Shown: piece by piece, positions 32,004 to 42,908 of the stretch
How positions within the stretch are numbered: position 1 is the stretch's first letter
How the letters are laid out: every line of letters starts with the position of its first letter
DNA from: Dermacentor variabilis
Taxonomy: Eukaryota; Arthropoda; Arachnida; Ixodida; Ixodidae
Direction: 5' to 3'
DNA: 64,000 nucleotides
Assembly (NCBI RefSeq): GCF_050947875.1
Contig: NC_134568.1
Coordinates: forward strand, 215,805,648-215,869,647
The notes under the pieces: generated by a model
What the model was told of the DNA's origin: nothing
Seen by the model: only the letters and a program-made list of their open reading frames with translations
Database searches by the model: none
Program-made: the position numbers and the translations under genes

Positions 32004-33355
32004 TGTTATGATTGGGGGTTCAATCCCATCGCTCGTGATCCGTTGTGAAGATTGGAGTCGGGCACGAATTAGAAGGTAGCTGGCCCATGCCGTCGTCCAA
32101 CTTATCCACGCTGAGGACGTTGATGAAGGGAAGGACTGCTTCTCATCGAGAACGAGGAACATGGGTTTATTTACAGTATGTATATCAGTCTAACATGACT
32201 GTTTGAGAAAGTACATCAGTCTAACATGACTGCTTGAGAGAGAGTGTCCCGAGCAGCCGCACAACAGCGGTCTTTAAACACTCGGTCCTCTCCCGATACA
32301 AGGTGATGCGAACGTTCGTTTAGTCATCGCAAACTAGCCGCCTCTCCTTGGCACGGTTTACACACACACACGCACACACGCATACACACACGTGTTTACG
32401 GTCCGAAACCGACACCACACGAATTTCATAGAACTCGGAGCCGTTCCGGGTAGCGCGTTGTGTTGTGTCTCGGTCGGTGCGTGAGAAGGAGTGTCCGTCG
32501 GCGTTCCCGCGGCAGCTCCCCCGCCCGTAGGAGATCAGGTCCGCTTTGTCGTGTTGCGCACAAAGCCTGCTTCGTCGAACTCCTTCAGTCACAACGCATC
32601 CTAGCTGAACCGACGGAGAGTGGAAGGAAGGAAGGAAAAAGTGGAGAAGGAAGGCAGGGAGGTTAACCAGTTTTGCCTAACCGGTTTGCTACCCTACACA
32701 TGGGAGCGAGATGGGGGGGATGAAAGATGGGGAGAAGAGATAGAGGGCACATAACACGGCACACACATCGTTGGTTACAGTCTGTCACTCTTGTGCGGTA
32801 CGTGACATCACTGTCACAGCCGCTTGTCCAAGCCCGTATCCTTCATAAACCGACGTAATCCCTTCGTCGCCTTCAGCTGCGATGATTTCAGTCGGCAATA
32901 TGTGAAAATGGTGGCAACTGACAATGGTCTATTGTCAAGGTGCGCTAGAACGGACGCCATGGACTGTCTCTGAACATTATATTCAGGACAGTCGCACAGA
33001 ATGTGTTCCAGCGTCTCCTCGCAAAGACAGGCATTGCAGAGAGCGTTGTCGGCCATTCCAATGCGAAACGAGTAAGATTTCGTGAAGGCCACCCCTAGCC
33101 ATAAGCGATAAAGCAGGGTGGCCTCACTTCGGTGGAGTCCGGTTGGCATACATAGATGCATCAAGGAGGGCAGGTCGTGTTGATGATTGCTGCGGTTGGT
33201 CTGGATGCTTGGTGTGCAGGATGCGCGTATTGATATCGACACAAAGTCGACTTCGCCACGCCGTGGCTAGAGGTTGGCGGCGATGCTCCCGAGATGTTGC
33301 TTCCACAGTCGCAACTGGTTGGCAAAACTTGCACTGCAGCTGGCCGTTCTTAACA
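32004..33355 (-). repeat. 3' LTR of the provirus, with LINE insertion
   Basis: The LTR sequence (about 760 bp without the insert) begins TGTTATGATTG and ends TTCTTAACA on the plus strand. It includes a minus-strand AATAAA at 32171-32166, a ~31-bp tandem duplication carrying ATCAGTCTAACATGACTG (32184 and 32215) and a short (AC)n at about 32360. A family 1 LINE occupies 32623-33213. GCGC occurs on both sides of this LTR. No convincing polypurine tract precedes it. Confidence 0.85.
32623..33213 (-). mobile_element. 5'-truncated family 1 LINE inside the LTR
   Basis: The intact sister LTR reads straight through from GACGGAGAGTG to GTGCAGGATGCG, which defines this insertion and leaves at most a 3-bp (GTG) duplication. 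The coding remnant (33213 down to the stop at 32814) includes LLYRLWLGVAFTKSYSFRIG, CNACLCEETLEHILCDCPEY and a final DTGLDKRL. The tail at 32630-32813 holds AACCGGTT and AACTGGTT arms (minus sense). Confidence 0.9.
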
Positions 33356-33776
33356 GCGCATCCATGGCCCGGAAAATCTCGACTGTCTAGCGCTGACAAC
33401 CGCTGGGCAGGAAAAGAACGGCTGGTGGCCAGGGGCTGATTGATGCCTTGGCTCGCAGCGACCACTTGTGTATTGATGTGACCGCCCCAAAATATCCAAC
33501 AAGGACAGGGAACTGCAAAATGAACCCCACAACATGGCTCTGCGCCGAGATGACGTACATTGGCTCTCACTTTAGACCCGCTAGGCTTCAAAAAAAAAGC
33601 ATAAGTGCAGAAACAAAAAAATGCTGCATTTCGCTATGCCAATTTCTGAAGCAATTTCTTGCTGACAAATTCAGCAATCATGGAGGGAATCCTGGTAAAT
33701 GAGAGGGGATCTTCTTCGCTTAATAATATTAACACTAGTAACTCTAAAATTTAGGCGGGACCCTCAAACGCAGAAT
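33356..33776. other. Provirus 3' region between RNase H and LTR
   Basis: Non-coding sequence between the RNase H stop and the 3' LTR. A minus-strand frame (33591 toward the LTR) is open but resembles no known protein. No polypurine tract is obvious. Confidence 0.5.
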
Positions 33777-35958
33777 TCAAATTAGCCTGCTCGAACCATC
33801 CGCATTGCTATGCAACTTTCCCTTCTTATATCTAACGGAGTTGTACTCTTGGAGAGTGAGGCTCCATCGGAGCAAGCGGCCACTTTTGTGTGACATATGA
33901 TTGAGCCACGTCAGAGAACAGTGGTCGGTCTCGAAGATGAACTTCGTTCCGTACAAGTAACACGACAACTTGTGTGCGGCCCGAAATAAACCAGCGCATT
34001 CCTTCTCTGAAGCGCTGTAGGCTTCCTCTCTTACATTTAGTTTACGGCTGGCATAGAGGATAGGATGCTCCTCGTTATCGTCGCCGACCTGACAAAGTAC
34101 CATGCCCATACCTCTGTCGCTTGCGTCGCATTGAACTATGAATTCCTTTGTATAGTCTGGCGAGCGAAGCACAGGACGAGAAACCAGTAGCGTTTTCAAA
34201 CTTTGGAAAGCGTTCTCTTTGTCCTTATCCCAGTGTACATTACTCGGTGCTCCCTTTCAGAGGGCGTCCGTTAATGGACTTGCCATTTGCGAGTAATTCG
34301 GAATGTACCGTTGATAGTACCCCACAAGTCCCAAAAATGAACGAAGGTCTGTTTTCGTGCGCGGCTGAGAAAATTCTCCAATCGTAGCTATTTTCAGCTC
34401 GTCCAGCCGTCTCATGCCCTGACCGACAACATGGCCCAGATAAGTAACCTGCGAACAACCAAACCTACACTTTTCCGCTTTCATCGTTAAGCCGGCTTCC
34501 CTCAACCGTCAGAACACCTGTTTGAGGTGCGATACGTGTTGTTCCCAGCTGTCCGAAAAAATTGCTACATTATCAAGATAGGGCAAGGCGAACACCTGCA
34601 AGTCTTTTAGGACAATATCCATTAACTTAGAGAAGCTAAACGGCGCGTTCTTCAGCCCGAAGCTGAGTGCGAGAGGGCGAAAAGTGCCTACAGGCGAGAT
34701 GAATGCGGCACAGCGGCTGGCACTTTCTGAAAGTGGAACTTGCCGGTACCCCCGTACGAGATCTATAGTTGAAATGTATTTAGCAGCGCTAACTCTTTCA
34801 ATTCGTTCCTCAATGTTGGGTATCGGGTACAGCTGATCCCTAGTGATGGCATTTAACTTCCTGTAGTCAACACACGGACGAGGGTCCTTGTTAGGGGTTT
34901 CTACCAGTATCAGCGGTGACGTGTAGTCACTCTCAGCGGGCTCAATAACTCCCAACTCTAGCATGCGCTGTATCTCTGCCTCCATAATCTCTCTCTGTCT
35001 TGGAGACACCCTGTAAGGCTTTGATCTTACTGGTTCGGTTGATGTCAGCTCAATTTCATGCGTTATTAGTTCGGTTCTACCCGGCCGATCGCTGAATCTG
35101 TCGAGATATTCCCCGAACACCTCTTTTAGCTCATCTAGCTGCTCGGGTCTTAGAGCGTGCGGGGTTACCGAGTGTTCTACTACATCTTCTAGGCCGATTT
35201 CAGAGTTGGAGGTCGCCCTATACTCTTTAAACTTGGTACTAGTGCCATCCTGCTCTTTGATAGTATAGTTAACGACTCCGCTCCGCTCTACATACGGCTT
35301 CATCAAACTACAGTGATATATCTTCACTTCCTTCCTGCGACCGGGCATTTTCAGATAATAGTTGGTATCTGAAAGTTTGTGCAACACTTTAACGGGCCCG
35401 TCCCAGTGAACTTCAACCTTGTTCTTTCTTGAAGGTTTGAGGATCATTACCTGGTCTCCGGCGTTAAACGTTCGAAGCCTCGCCTTCTTGTCGTAATAGA
35501 ATTTGGCGTTCTTTTGAACTACTCCCATGTTCTTTCCGACTAGTTCTTGGGTTGCGCTTAGCCGTTCCAGTAAATTTAGCACGTATTCAACCACTGTTGG
35601 ACGCTCCCCTCTTTCCTCCCACATCTCTCTTAACATTCTCAGTGGAGAACGGAGTGTCCTCCCATACACTAGTTCTGCTGGCGAGAACCCTGTCGCTTCA
35701 TGTGGAACCGTTCGCAAAGCAAACAATGTTGCCGGCAGACAGTTCTCCCAGTCCTCCTTGTGCTCGTAACAGAGCGCACGCAAAACTCGCTTAAGCACCG
35801 AATGCCACCTCTCTACACTGTTTGACTGAGGGTGATAGTCAGAACTGTGTATTAACTTTACCCCGCACTTTTGCAAGAATGCGGAAGTCAGTGCGCTCGT
35901 GAATACTGATCCTTGATCTGCCTGAATTGCGGCTGGAAACCCAACTCGTGCAAACACT
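33777..35958 (-). pseudogene. Provirus pol, second part: integrase core, RT, RNase H
   Basis: Read from 35958 leftward: integrase catalytic core (IQADQGSVFTS and a later NSVERWHSVLKR with the Glu), integrase C-terminal region, then RT with FSDRPGRTELITHEIEL, DYRKLNAITRDQLYPIP, ISTIDLVRGYRQVPL, SFGLKNAPFSFSKLM and PYLDN. It continues through the thumb to RNase H with CDASDRGMGMVL, ASEKECAGL and TDHCSLTWL. All are in one frame, interrupted only by stops near 34509 and 34257. The RT box YLDD reads YLDN, losing a catalytic aspartate. The first part of integrase lies at 42909 and beyond. Integrase-before-RT order is copia-like but the domains are gypsy-type. Confidence 0.88.
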
Positions 35959-36148
35959 AGGGAGTTTTAGAATAGGGGCCCCAATAGTTTGGGGCCCCAA
36001 AGAGCTTTGCGGGTGTTAGCGTTGGGGCACGTAGGAGTGAAGAGTTTTAGAATAGGGTTTGCGGATAGCGTCTTGCGCTGACAGCGCCACTACGGCGTCA
36101 AAGCAAAACTATCAGAAATAATTAAATAAAATATACCATTTTATGATA

Positions 36149-38275
36149 CACTGTAAACGGAAATAACTCCGAGGTGGGAGTATAATGCTTGTCCTCTAGC
36201 GACCCCTCGGTTCGGAGTTTATTATGCTCCGTATGATTGGAGTAGAATTTTTACTCCGTGCGAGCGGAATTTTTGCGTGGAAATATGGGAGTATTTTTTT
36301 TCTGTCTTTTCTTTATTTATTGCTTTGCAATGGACGGAGTTTTTTCGAGGTGCAACGGGAGTATAAAAAGAGGCATCGCGCGACTTTGCGCGAACATCTT
36401 TACATACAGAGACTGCTGGTCAAATTTGGAAATATGCACACGAGACCGCGTCAAATTCGACGAAACAAGTCAATGAAAACACATATATCATGACATACAT
36501 AAACATTTCAGAAACGCCCAATGCAGAAATTTGAAAGACATCCCACGTACACGCGATACTCAAGAAGCAACGGTGCCAGTATATATAGCCACGATACTGT
36601 GTGCCTCGAAACCGCCTAGGGAGCAGCTGCGCTGTTTTCAGAATTACGACTCACATGCTCGTTCATACGAGATCTGCCTCTCTGAAATTAACGGAATACC
36701 TTAATCAACACAAAACTGTTAATTCAGAATAGTGAGAGAAAAAAGTTAATGGCGTAATTTTTCAAAATTATCATGCCATTCTGTGAGTGCTGAAGCGACT
36801 TCGCACACTGCCGGCGTTCGCGACCAAAAAGTAGTGCGTTAGTTACAGTAAGCAAGAAAGATGTAAGCGCGTGTGCTTCATAGCAAAATTAAATTTTTGC
36901 AATATAGTGGTAGCGTAGCAAGAAATTATTACGTGTGAGCATGACCCGCAGTAGCCGACGTAACACCAAAAAATGCGCAGTCATACATCTTATACACCGC
37001 ACTACTTGCTCTGCGTCCAAGCAATCTCTCTCGGTAGTGAAAAGGAGCTACATCGCTGATCTGTCGAGTGAATCCTTAAACTCGGAGTCAACAGGGCATG
37101 CGTCTAAATCAGTGTCTCGGATAGAGCGTAATGTTAATGCAATATCGGAAGCAACGACGTGACCAAAACCTATATGCGCGATAACAATTCGATTCATATC
37201 GCTCAATAAGAAGCTTTATTTACAGTACGCATACTTATGTCCTACCGTTTTTCTTCGGGCGAGAATATCCGTTCACAGATGCATAAAAACAGTTGCTTGC
37301 ACTCCGGTCTTTCTCACTGGCAACACAGCACCGCAACGAACTTGGGGTACGCCACTCATGTGCGACCACGGACGTCGTCGCTCGAACAGTGGCTGCTGTT
37401 GCCATTGCTACGCGGTCCTTTCAAACATTACACCAGACGTTGTCAGCATATACTCAAAAGGACATAAAAGTCGTATTTCACGTACTGAAGAACACAAGCC
37501 AGTGAGCAGCTTCGAGGTATACCTAAGCCTTTTTCCGCACTAGAAAACGTTGCTCTTGCATTCGTCGTTGTCGGCAAAGTGATCAGAGCTAACGTACTTG
37601 AAGCTGAGATACAGTGAGCTTCAGGCATGCCTATAACACTTTCTGGAAGGAAATACGGGAAACAAATTGACGAGACGCTGTCACGGAACGACACTTCACA
37701 GATGTAAACAAACCGTCAGCCATGACCGGCTCCGCCGAACGCGCCCGGTCGCTGTCGAGGCGCACAGCCTCATGGGAAGCGCCACGTGACCAACCTGCTT
37801 CGGCGGAGGGGAGTTTTTTAAAACTCCCAGTCGGAGTTTCACGGGAGAACAAGATTTTTAAGCGGAGTAAAATCGCGTATGTCGCCCTAATACTCCCGCA
37901 GCAAGCCAGCGGAGTGAAACGAGGGAATGGCGCTGTTTTGCTCCCATACATCGGAGTAAATATTTGAGGAGGAGAGGTTTTAGGGCACATCACTGGTAAC
38001 TTCAACGTGCATCACCAGCTATGAACCACCAAGATTGACGGCAGCCTAATGTATCGACGGAGCACTTGCTTTGACTTGACTGATTTCCAAGCACTTTGCT
38101 GCGTGTGTTCCCTCTATCCCGCTTTCTTTCTTTCTGTTCCCCCTTTCCCTTCCCCCAGTGTAGGGTAGCAAACCGGACGCTCGTCTGGTTGACCTCCCTG
38201 CCTTTCCTCTCTTTGCTATCTCTCTCTCACTCACCTGTTAAAAACTCCCAGGTGGGTTTATTTTCGTTTACAGTG
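36149..38275. mobile_element. CACTG-ended non-autonomous element (TA-flanked)
   Basis: Ends CACTGTAAACGGAAATAA and the complement of TTATTTTCGTTTACAGTG are inverted repeats; TA flanks both sides (36147-36148, 38276-38277). Both subterminal regions are crowded with short GGAGT-containing motifs (GGGAGTAT, CGGAGTTT, GGAGTAAA) in both orientations. Subterminal motif arrays and CACTR ends are typical of CMC (CACTA/EnSpm) transposons, but a 2-bp TA duplication would also fit Tc1/mariner. No transposase is recognised in the 2.1 kb; a LINE tail lies inside. Confidence 0.65.
38105..38240 (+). mobile_element. Family 1 LINE tail inside the CACTG element
   Basis: CAGTGTAGGGTAGCAAACCGG, split here as GTAGGGTAGC and AAACCGGACG, is followed by GTCTGGTTGACC, CCTGCCTTTC and a (TC)n end. 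The hairpin arms AACCGGAC (38171-38178) and GTCTGGTT (38183-38190) pair perfectly with a 4-nt loop. Only the tail is present; no target duplication was identified. Confidence 0.8.
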
Positions 38276-39044
38276 TAGGAATAACAATTTTTACTTGCGT
38301 GTATTCGTGTTTAATTACAATTTAGAGGTTATTCTATGTAAGCAGAAAACAATTAGTTGCGCTTAGTTTTGAGCAAACAAACTTTACTAGCCTTCACCAG
38401 CCAAGCTTAGCCGTGTTAGGCCTACGAGCCATAAAATCCACAATCGAATTCAAAATCAGCGGCGTTTAATGAGTCAGTCTTCATAACACACGCTAGTTGA
38501 GAGAAAGCGATAACCGCACTCACTTCTCTTAGCTTGCGAACTTCACGCGTTACTGCGAATCGAACCAAAGCCACCTAGAAATTTTTCAAGGCCTGCGCGC
38601 TCCGTACGTGACGTCACGTACCTTGCCCGACCCCGCCGGAGTGCGCCTGCTTGCTACCGCCCGTTCGCCTTTGAACCGAAGTGAAATGGGAGCGTCCAAG
38701 AATTTCAATGCACGACCAGTATTTAGCGTCAGTTTATTTCTCGTAACAACATGAAGTTCCATTTACAGGCCCGCGGTTAAAACCATTATTTAACGGTGTC
38801 ATGCTGTCATGCAAGAAAGAGAGTGGGCGACAGTAGCATTAAGGAAAAAAGGTTTATTTTCCAATACTAGAACTGATTAAAAAAAACACTGAACAATACC
38901 CTGACAGATTTACTTCAAATGCACACTGAAGAACGAAAAGGGAGTCCTCACAAACACTGTGAGGACTCTCACACTACAATACACTGACTACAAACAATAC
39001 AAACAAATCCTTGAACCAAACAACCTGTCTGAAGCTGGTCTGCA

Positions 39045-42000
39045 TTACGAAAGCGTTTTGAGCTTTCTTTGCTGTTTCTTTTTTGACAGTTCAGTGTTTA
39101 AGAGGTCTGTCTTCATTTGGACATAATTTTTAAGCAATGTGTTCGCTGCTGCCCACAGTATATTTTGATAGACATCATCAGGATGATGACCTTGAGAACA
39201 GATATCGAATCCTTCATCGTCTATTACTTCTTGTGTCAAACTAATCAGCAATTCCCTTTGATGTCTGGAAGCATGAAACTGCACAACATTTTCTTGTGTA
39301 GTCAATTTCTCAAGAACTAGTTGCATTCGCAGCACGGCATCTATGACTACAGGCCTCGGGAACTTCAAACCACCCCGGGAGAGGTTCTCAATTATTATGT
39401 TGCGATCCAGCTCCATTTCTTTTTCCTGTGCGGTAAGGTTTTCTGCACAAGCTGTGCAAGGAATCTTTTTTAGAGCTGCATGTGCACAAAATCCTGCTAT
39501 GTATGTAATAGCTGGCAAGCTCGACTCCTTGCTTTTAATGTCTTCTTCTGTTATTTTTATCTTGTAGTCTTCTATGAGGCGGCTGGCATCTAATGTTTTG
39601 CTGCTAGATTTCCACATGTCTCTCATTTCAGGGAAGATAAGCGAGTCTTGCAGCCTTAGCTTCGCTTCCGCCTCATATATTTGCTGTATGGAGACATGAT
39701 AGTTTGTCCCACTAAGGCGACGGTATCTTCCAAACCTTTCTTCGAGGCTGTCAGTTTGGAATTTGCCAAGCAAGACATACTCTAAGTGAAGCTCGTCAAT
39801 GCAATAGCGGCAGACCTCAATTAGGGAATAAGTTGTGAGCCTGAGTGCAGCATGCATATCAGTTGTCAGAGCACCGGTGTCCATTTTCACCTCTTTCCAT
39901 ACATCTAACCAGCTCACAAAAGAACTCAGGAACTGCACTTGCACACCATACAAGCTCGTCACTGGTTCTTGATAGGGACATCTTAGCCGACGGCCTTTCT
40001 GAGGCGTTTTTACGTTGACAATGTGCCACCACTTTAGTATCACACTGATAAAGTCTGCCGTTCCTTCAGCATAGGACAGGCCAAGTTTTCCTCCAAGTGA
40101 CTTCAGGGCTTCAATAACGAATGGATTGAAAACTTTCAGTGCTAGTTTTACGTTCTGTCTTTCTATGTTGGATGGGTGGAGAGCTTTGTATGTAAGCCCA
40201 TAGCCAAACTTTGATAGGCTTTTTCTTTCAAATTCATGTATGTCACGGAGTGCCTTAAAAGAAGCTCCATTAATGCGAACTAATGATGATGCACTTGAAA
40301 ACTCCGGATAGAAAATGCATGTTCCAGGACTTTTCTGATTAAGCCAATTGTTCCTCACACATTTTAATAAACGAACAGGATCCACTACATCAAATAGGGG
40401 CCTAGATTTATCAGCAGGGTGAGGGTAAACAATATCCAACCTGTTATGCGGCGAAAACATGGACATCACTTTTCTGTTTATTGCATTGTTGTCTGTTATG
40501 ACAGCAATAACTGTGAGTCCTGCCTTCTCAAGCCCCAAGATAACTTTTTTGAGGACATCGTGCAACTGCCTTGCTTCGATACTAAAAACAGGCAAGATAT
40601 GTGCAACATCCTTGTGCCCTGATAGCAAACTCTGAATCATGAAAACATGAGCAGTTTTTGCTGCATCAGAACAGTTTGCTGCTGTGCCAGTCAATGAGCC
40701 ACCTTTGTAATTAAAGTACTGCGTCAAGTGAATTTCGTCCATCATGAGAATGACGACTTTTTCATGTTGCTTTAGATGATTTGTCCTTCTTTTGATGTAG
40801 TTCAAGAAATGTTCATCTGTCTGTTCGTGCGCAGGACTAGCACGATACTCGCCACAAATCCTCATCACTGTAGAAGGGTGTGGCAAAGTTATTTTGCTAG
40901 TACTGCGGACGAACCTATAGGCATGTGGGGAAATGGTATAAAGGATGCTTGAAAATATCATAAGCTCTGCTGGATACCTCAAAGCACTTTTATCCTTAAG
41001 GAGCAAGCGCAACTGTTCTGTTAAAAATTTAACTGTCTCTAACTGTTCTTGTGGCAAAAGATCCTCGTTCGCAATGTCATCGAGAAGTGAGCACACTAGC
41101 TGAAAAGACGCTTTCACTTTTTCATCTGCGTGACATATAGATGGTGCTTTGAACATTTTTACACTTTCTAACACAGACTCAAGAGTGCGCATATCATCTA
41201 GCTTGCTAGGCATAGTTACATCATCAGAAGAGAGTTTTGCCTTCCTCCAGAAGGCCGTAACCTTCATAAGGTGACTCACTATAACAGAGCGCTCCACCTC
41301 TAGTTCTCCTGAGTCACCTGCAATGTGCACGAAAAACACAGCGTCTTGAACAGTCTTCACCATCCAGAAATCGCACAACTGTACATCTGGAAGCCGTGAA
41401 AGCAGATCATTATATGACGCCAGCTTGTTCCTGTGCTCTTCTTCAGCATGTGCTGCCAGTGATAACTGCACGGCTTCATCCAGATGGGATGCTTCAAGGC
41501 GCCTTCGCTTGTCTTCCGGTGCATCACGCACTGGAGCAAAGTGTGATAGGTAGGCAGGGCTATTGGGGAAAATGGTTGGCACAACCTCTTGTGTCAGACG
41601 TGTAAGTCCCATTGGTGCTTCCACTGTCCTCCCATCAGAAGCTGTATAGCTAGAGGTGGTCTTGAGAAACTCTGGCTTGAAATGTAGCTCGCAAACCTTC
41701 ACAGCAAAAGAAAAGATGAATTATTAAGATTTGGGTTCGTTCACCATCTCCACCGGCATTTTTGTTTTCATATATAACGCGCCGTATAGATTCGTCAGCA
41801 AATAGTAGTCAAGAAGGGCCGTGTCAATTGTAAGATCAGAGGTTCAGCATCAATAAGCACTCCAGACGAGTACAGAAGGCACAAGTGACTCGCCAAAACA
41901 TTAAATACGAAATTCCAATATTTCTACCAGAAATGCAAACAGAAGCCAACTCTATTTCATTAATATGCCACTAGCTCAACTCGATTTCAGCACGAAGCTA

Positions 42001-42308
42001 ACAGGCAGCACAGGAACCAAAGGAAATCTTTTTCACCATTTGTACACAGTAAACAAAATATCTCCGTAAAAAAATGCATTGATTCAAGAAACGATAGACA
42101 TTGCTTTAAAACTTGGCGCCTACGGAAGAGAACAGGTGGATGTACTACATACCTTGGGATCGCGTAAGGTGCCGATGTCGACGTCGTCACGACGGATAGC
42201 TCTCACCGACTGCTTTCTGCGGGCAGCGTCACGCGGCAACGAAAAGAGTCTAACTTTAGGACCCTTATCGTAATTTCCGCGGCAGTTGGGTACGCAGCAC
42301 CGACCCAT
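39045..42308 (-). CDS. P-element transposase, THAP9-like, two exons, intact
   Basis: Exon 1 is 42308-42153 (ATG at 42308) and exon 2 is 41696-39045, joined over a 456-bp GT-AG intron in phase 0; the total is about 935 residues with no stop. Splicing completes the THAP DNA-binding domain: CVPNC in exon 1 with CELH at the exon 2 start gives C-x3-C-x44-C-x2-H, followed by the EVVPTIF box. The RNase H-like catalytic core shows MMDEI (Asp ~372), VITDN (Asp ~454) and DSLEERFG (Glu ~704), plus the VDPVRLLKCVRNNWL block preceding the insertion domain and a C-terminal IPCTAC motif. P transposases excise and insert their element using GTP. All key residues are visible, so the enzyme may be functional. 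It could alternatively be a domesticated copy, but the flanking inverted ends and TSD argue for a mobile element. Confidence 0.88.
41697..42152 (-). other. Intron of the P transposase gene
   Basis: The donor AAG|GTATGT at 42153/42152 and the acceptor after TTTTCTTTTGCTGTGAAG at 41697 fit GT-AG rules with a pyrimidine-rich tract. Joining the exons aligns the two halves of the THAP C2CH motif at the expected spacing, the main support for this intron. Confidence 0.8.
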
Positions 42309-42908
42309 CGCTGCTTTCGACGCACGCAGAAACCTTGCAGACCTTCGTACCACACCGCAGGCTTAGGCCTAACGCACTGATTCCAGCTTGGTCGTCGGCT
42401 TTACGAGCAGTGTCAACGTTGTTTGGAAACTTCCCCACACCACCACTTCACTTAAAAGACTATTCGTGCAGTCTGCACGCGATGTGCTGCACTATGATCA
42501 CAAAACAGTTCAAGAAATACAACATCCAAGCGTAAACGTGCACATGCGCCGGTCAACAAAGGTAGAAAGAAAAAAAAAACGCGCTGTTGACCGTCAGTGC
42601 CACCTGTCGGAAAGCCGAGAAAGCTAGGCCCGCTTCGGCTAGGGCCAAGTGTAGTGACGTCACAGCCACGAAAGACGGGAGTGCGGAGGCCTTGAAAATT
42701 CTAGATGGCGCTGATCGAACCCAGTTTTGTGCTAGGTTAGAGCCGTCGCTTCGATGGGTGCCGCCATGTTTTCCGACACAAAGCTTTTGGGGCCGCTATT
42801 TGGGCTTCCGCTAAATCGGTGAAATAGCGTTCCCAACGCAAAACCCAAACGGAGTTTGCGCCTTGCGCATGCGCAGTGGCTTCGACGCTATTTCTAAAAC
42901 TCTCTACT

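Larger units (their letters stand above)
38567..42713 (-). mobile_element. Apparently complete P element (4.1 kb) with 8-bp TSD
   Basis: ATCGAACC at 38559-38566 and 42714-42721 is an identical 8-bp repeat, the target-duplication length of P-superfamily transposons. The ends are imperfect inverted repeats: AAAGCCACCTAGAAATTTTT on the left matches CAGCGCCATCTAGAATTTT on the right, followed by shared CAAGGCCT and a nearby TGACGTCAC. The interior encodes an uninterrupted THAP-type transposase in two exons on the minus strand. Element boundaries may be off by one base because a C is shared between end and duplication. Confidence 0.8.
35959..42905. mobile_element. Terminal-inverted-repeat element interrupting integrase (3-bp TSD)
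   Basis: Ends AGGGAGTTTTAGAATAG (35959) and the complement of AGAGAGTTTTAGAAATAG (to 42905) form the termini. ACT stands on both sides (35956-35958, 42906-42908); dropping the insert and one ACT rejoins the integrase frame. The terminal motif is repeated ~80 bp inside the left end (GAGTTTTAGAATAGGG at 36041), and GGGGCCCC occurs twice at 35975-35998. Most of its length is younger insertions (36149-38275 and 38567-42713); its own sequence totals roughly 0.66 kb, so it is a MITE-sized element of unassigned superfamily. Confidence 0.75.

Noticed and set aside
35955..35965. CACTA start of an EnSpm transposon
   Set aside because: Treating CACTA as the terminus leaves no matching duplication, whereas ACT as a 3-bp duplication restores the integrase frame.
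41697..41702. GTG start for the P transposase at exon 2
   Set aside because: It would lose the first half of the THAP domain; an upstream ATG exon with proper splice sites completes the motif.
35959..42905. Outer inverted repeats as the P-element ends
   Set aside because: They give a 3-bp duplication, while an inner 8-bp repeat with its own inverted ends fits the P superfamily and the gene better.
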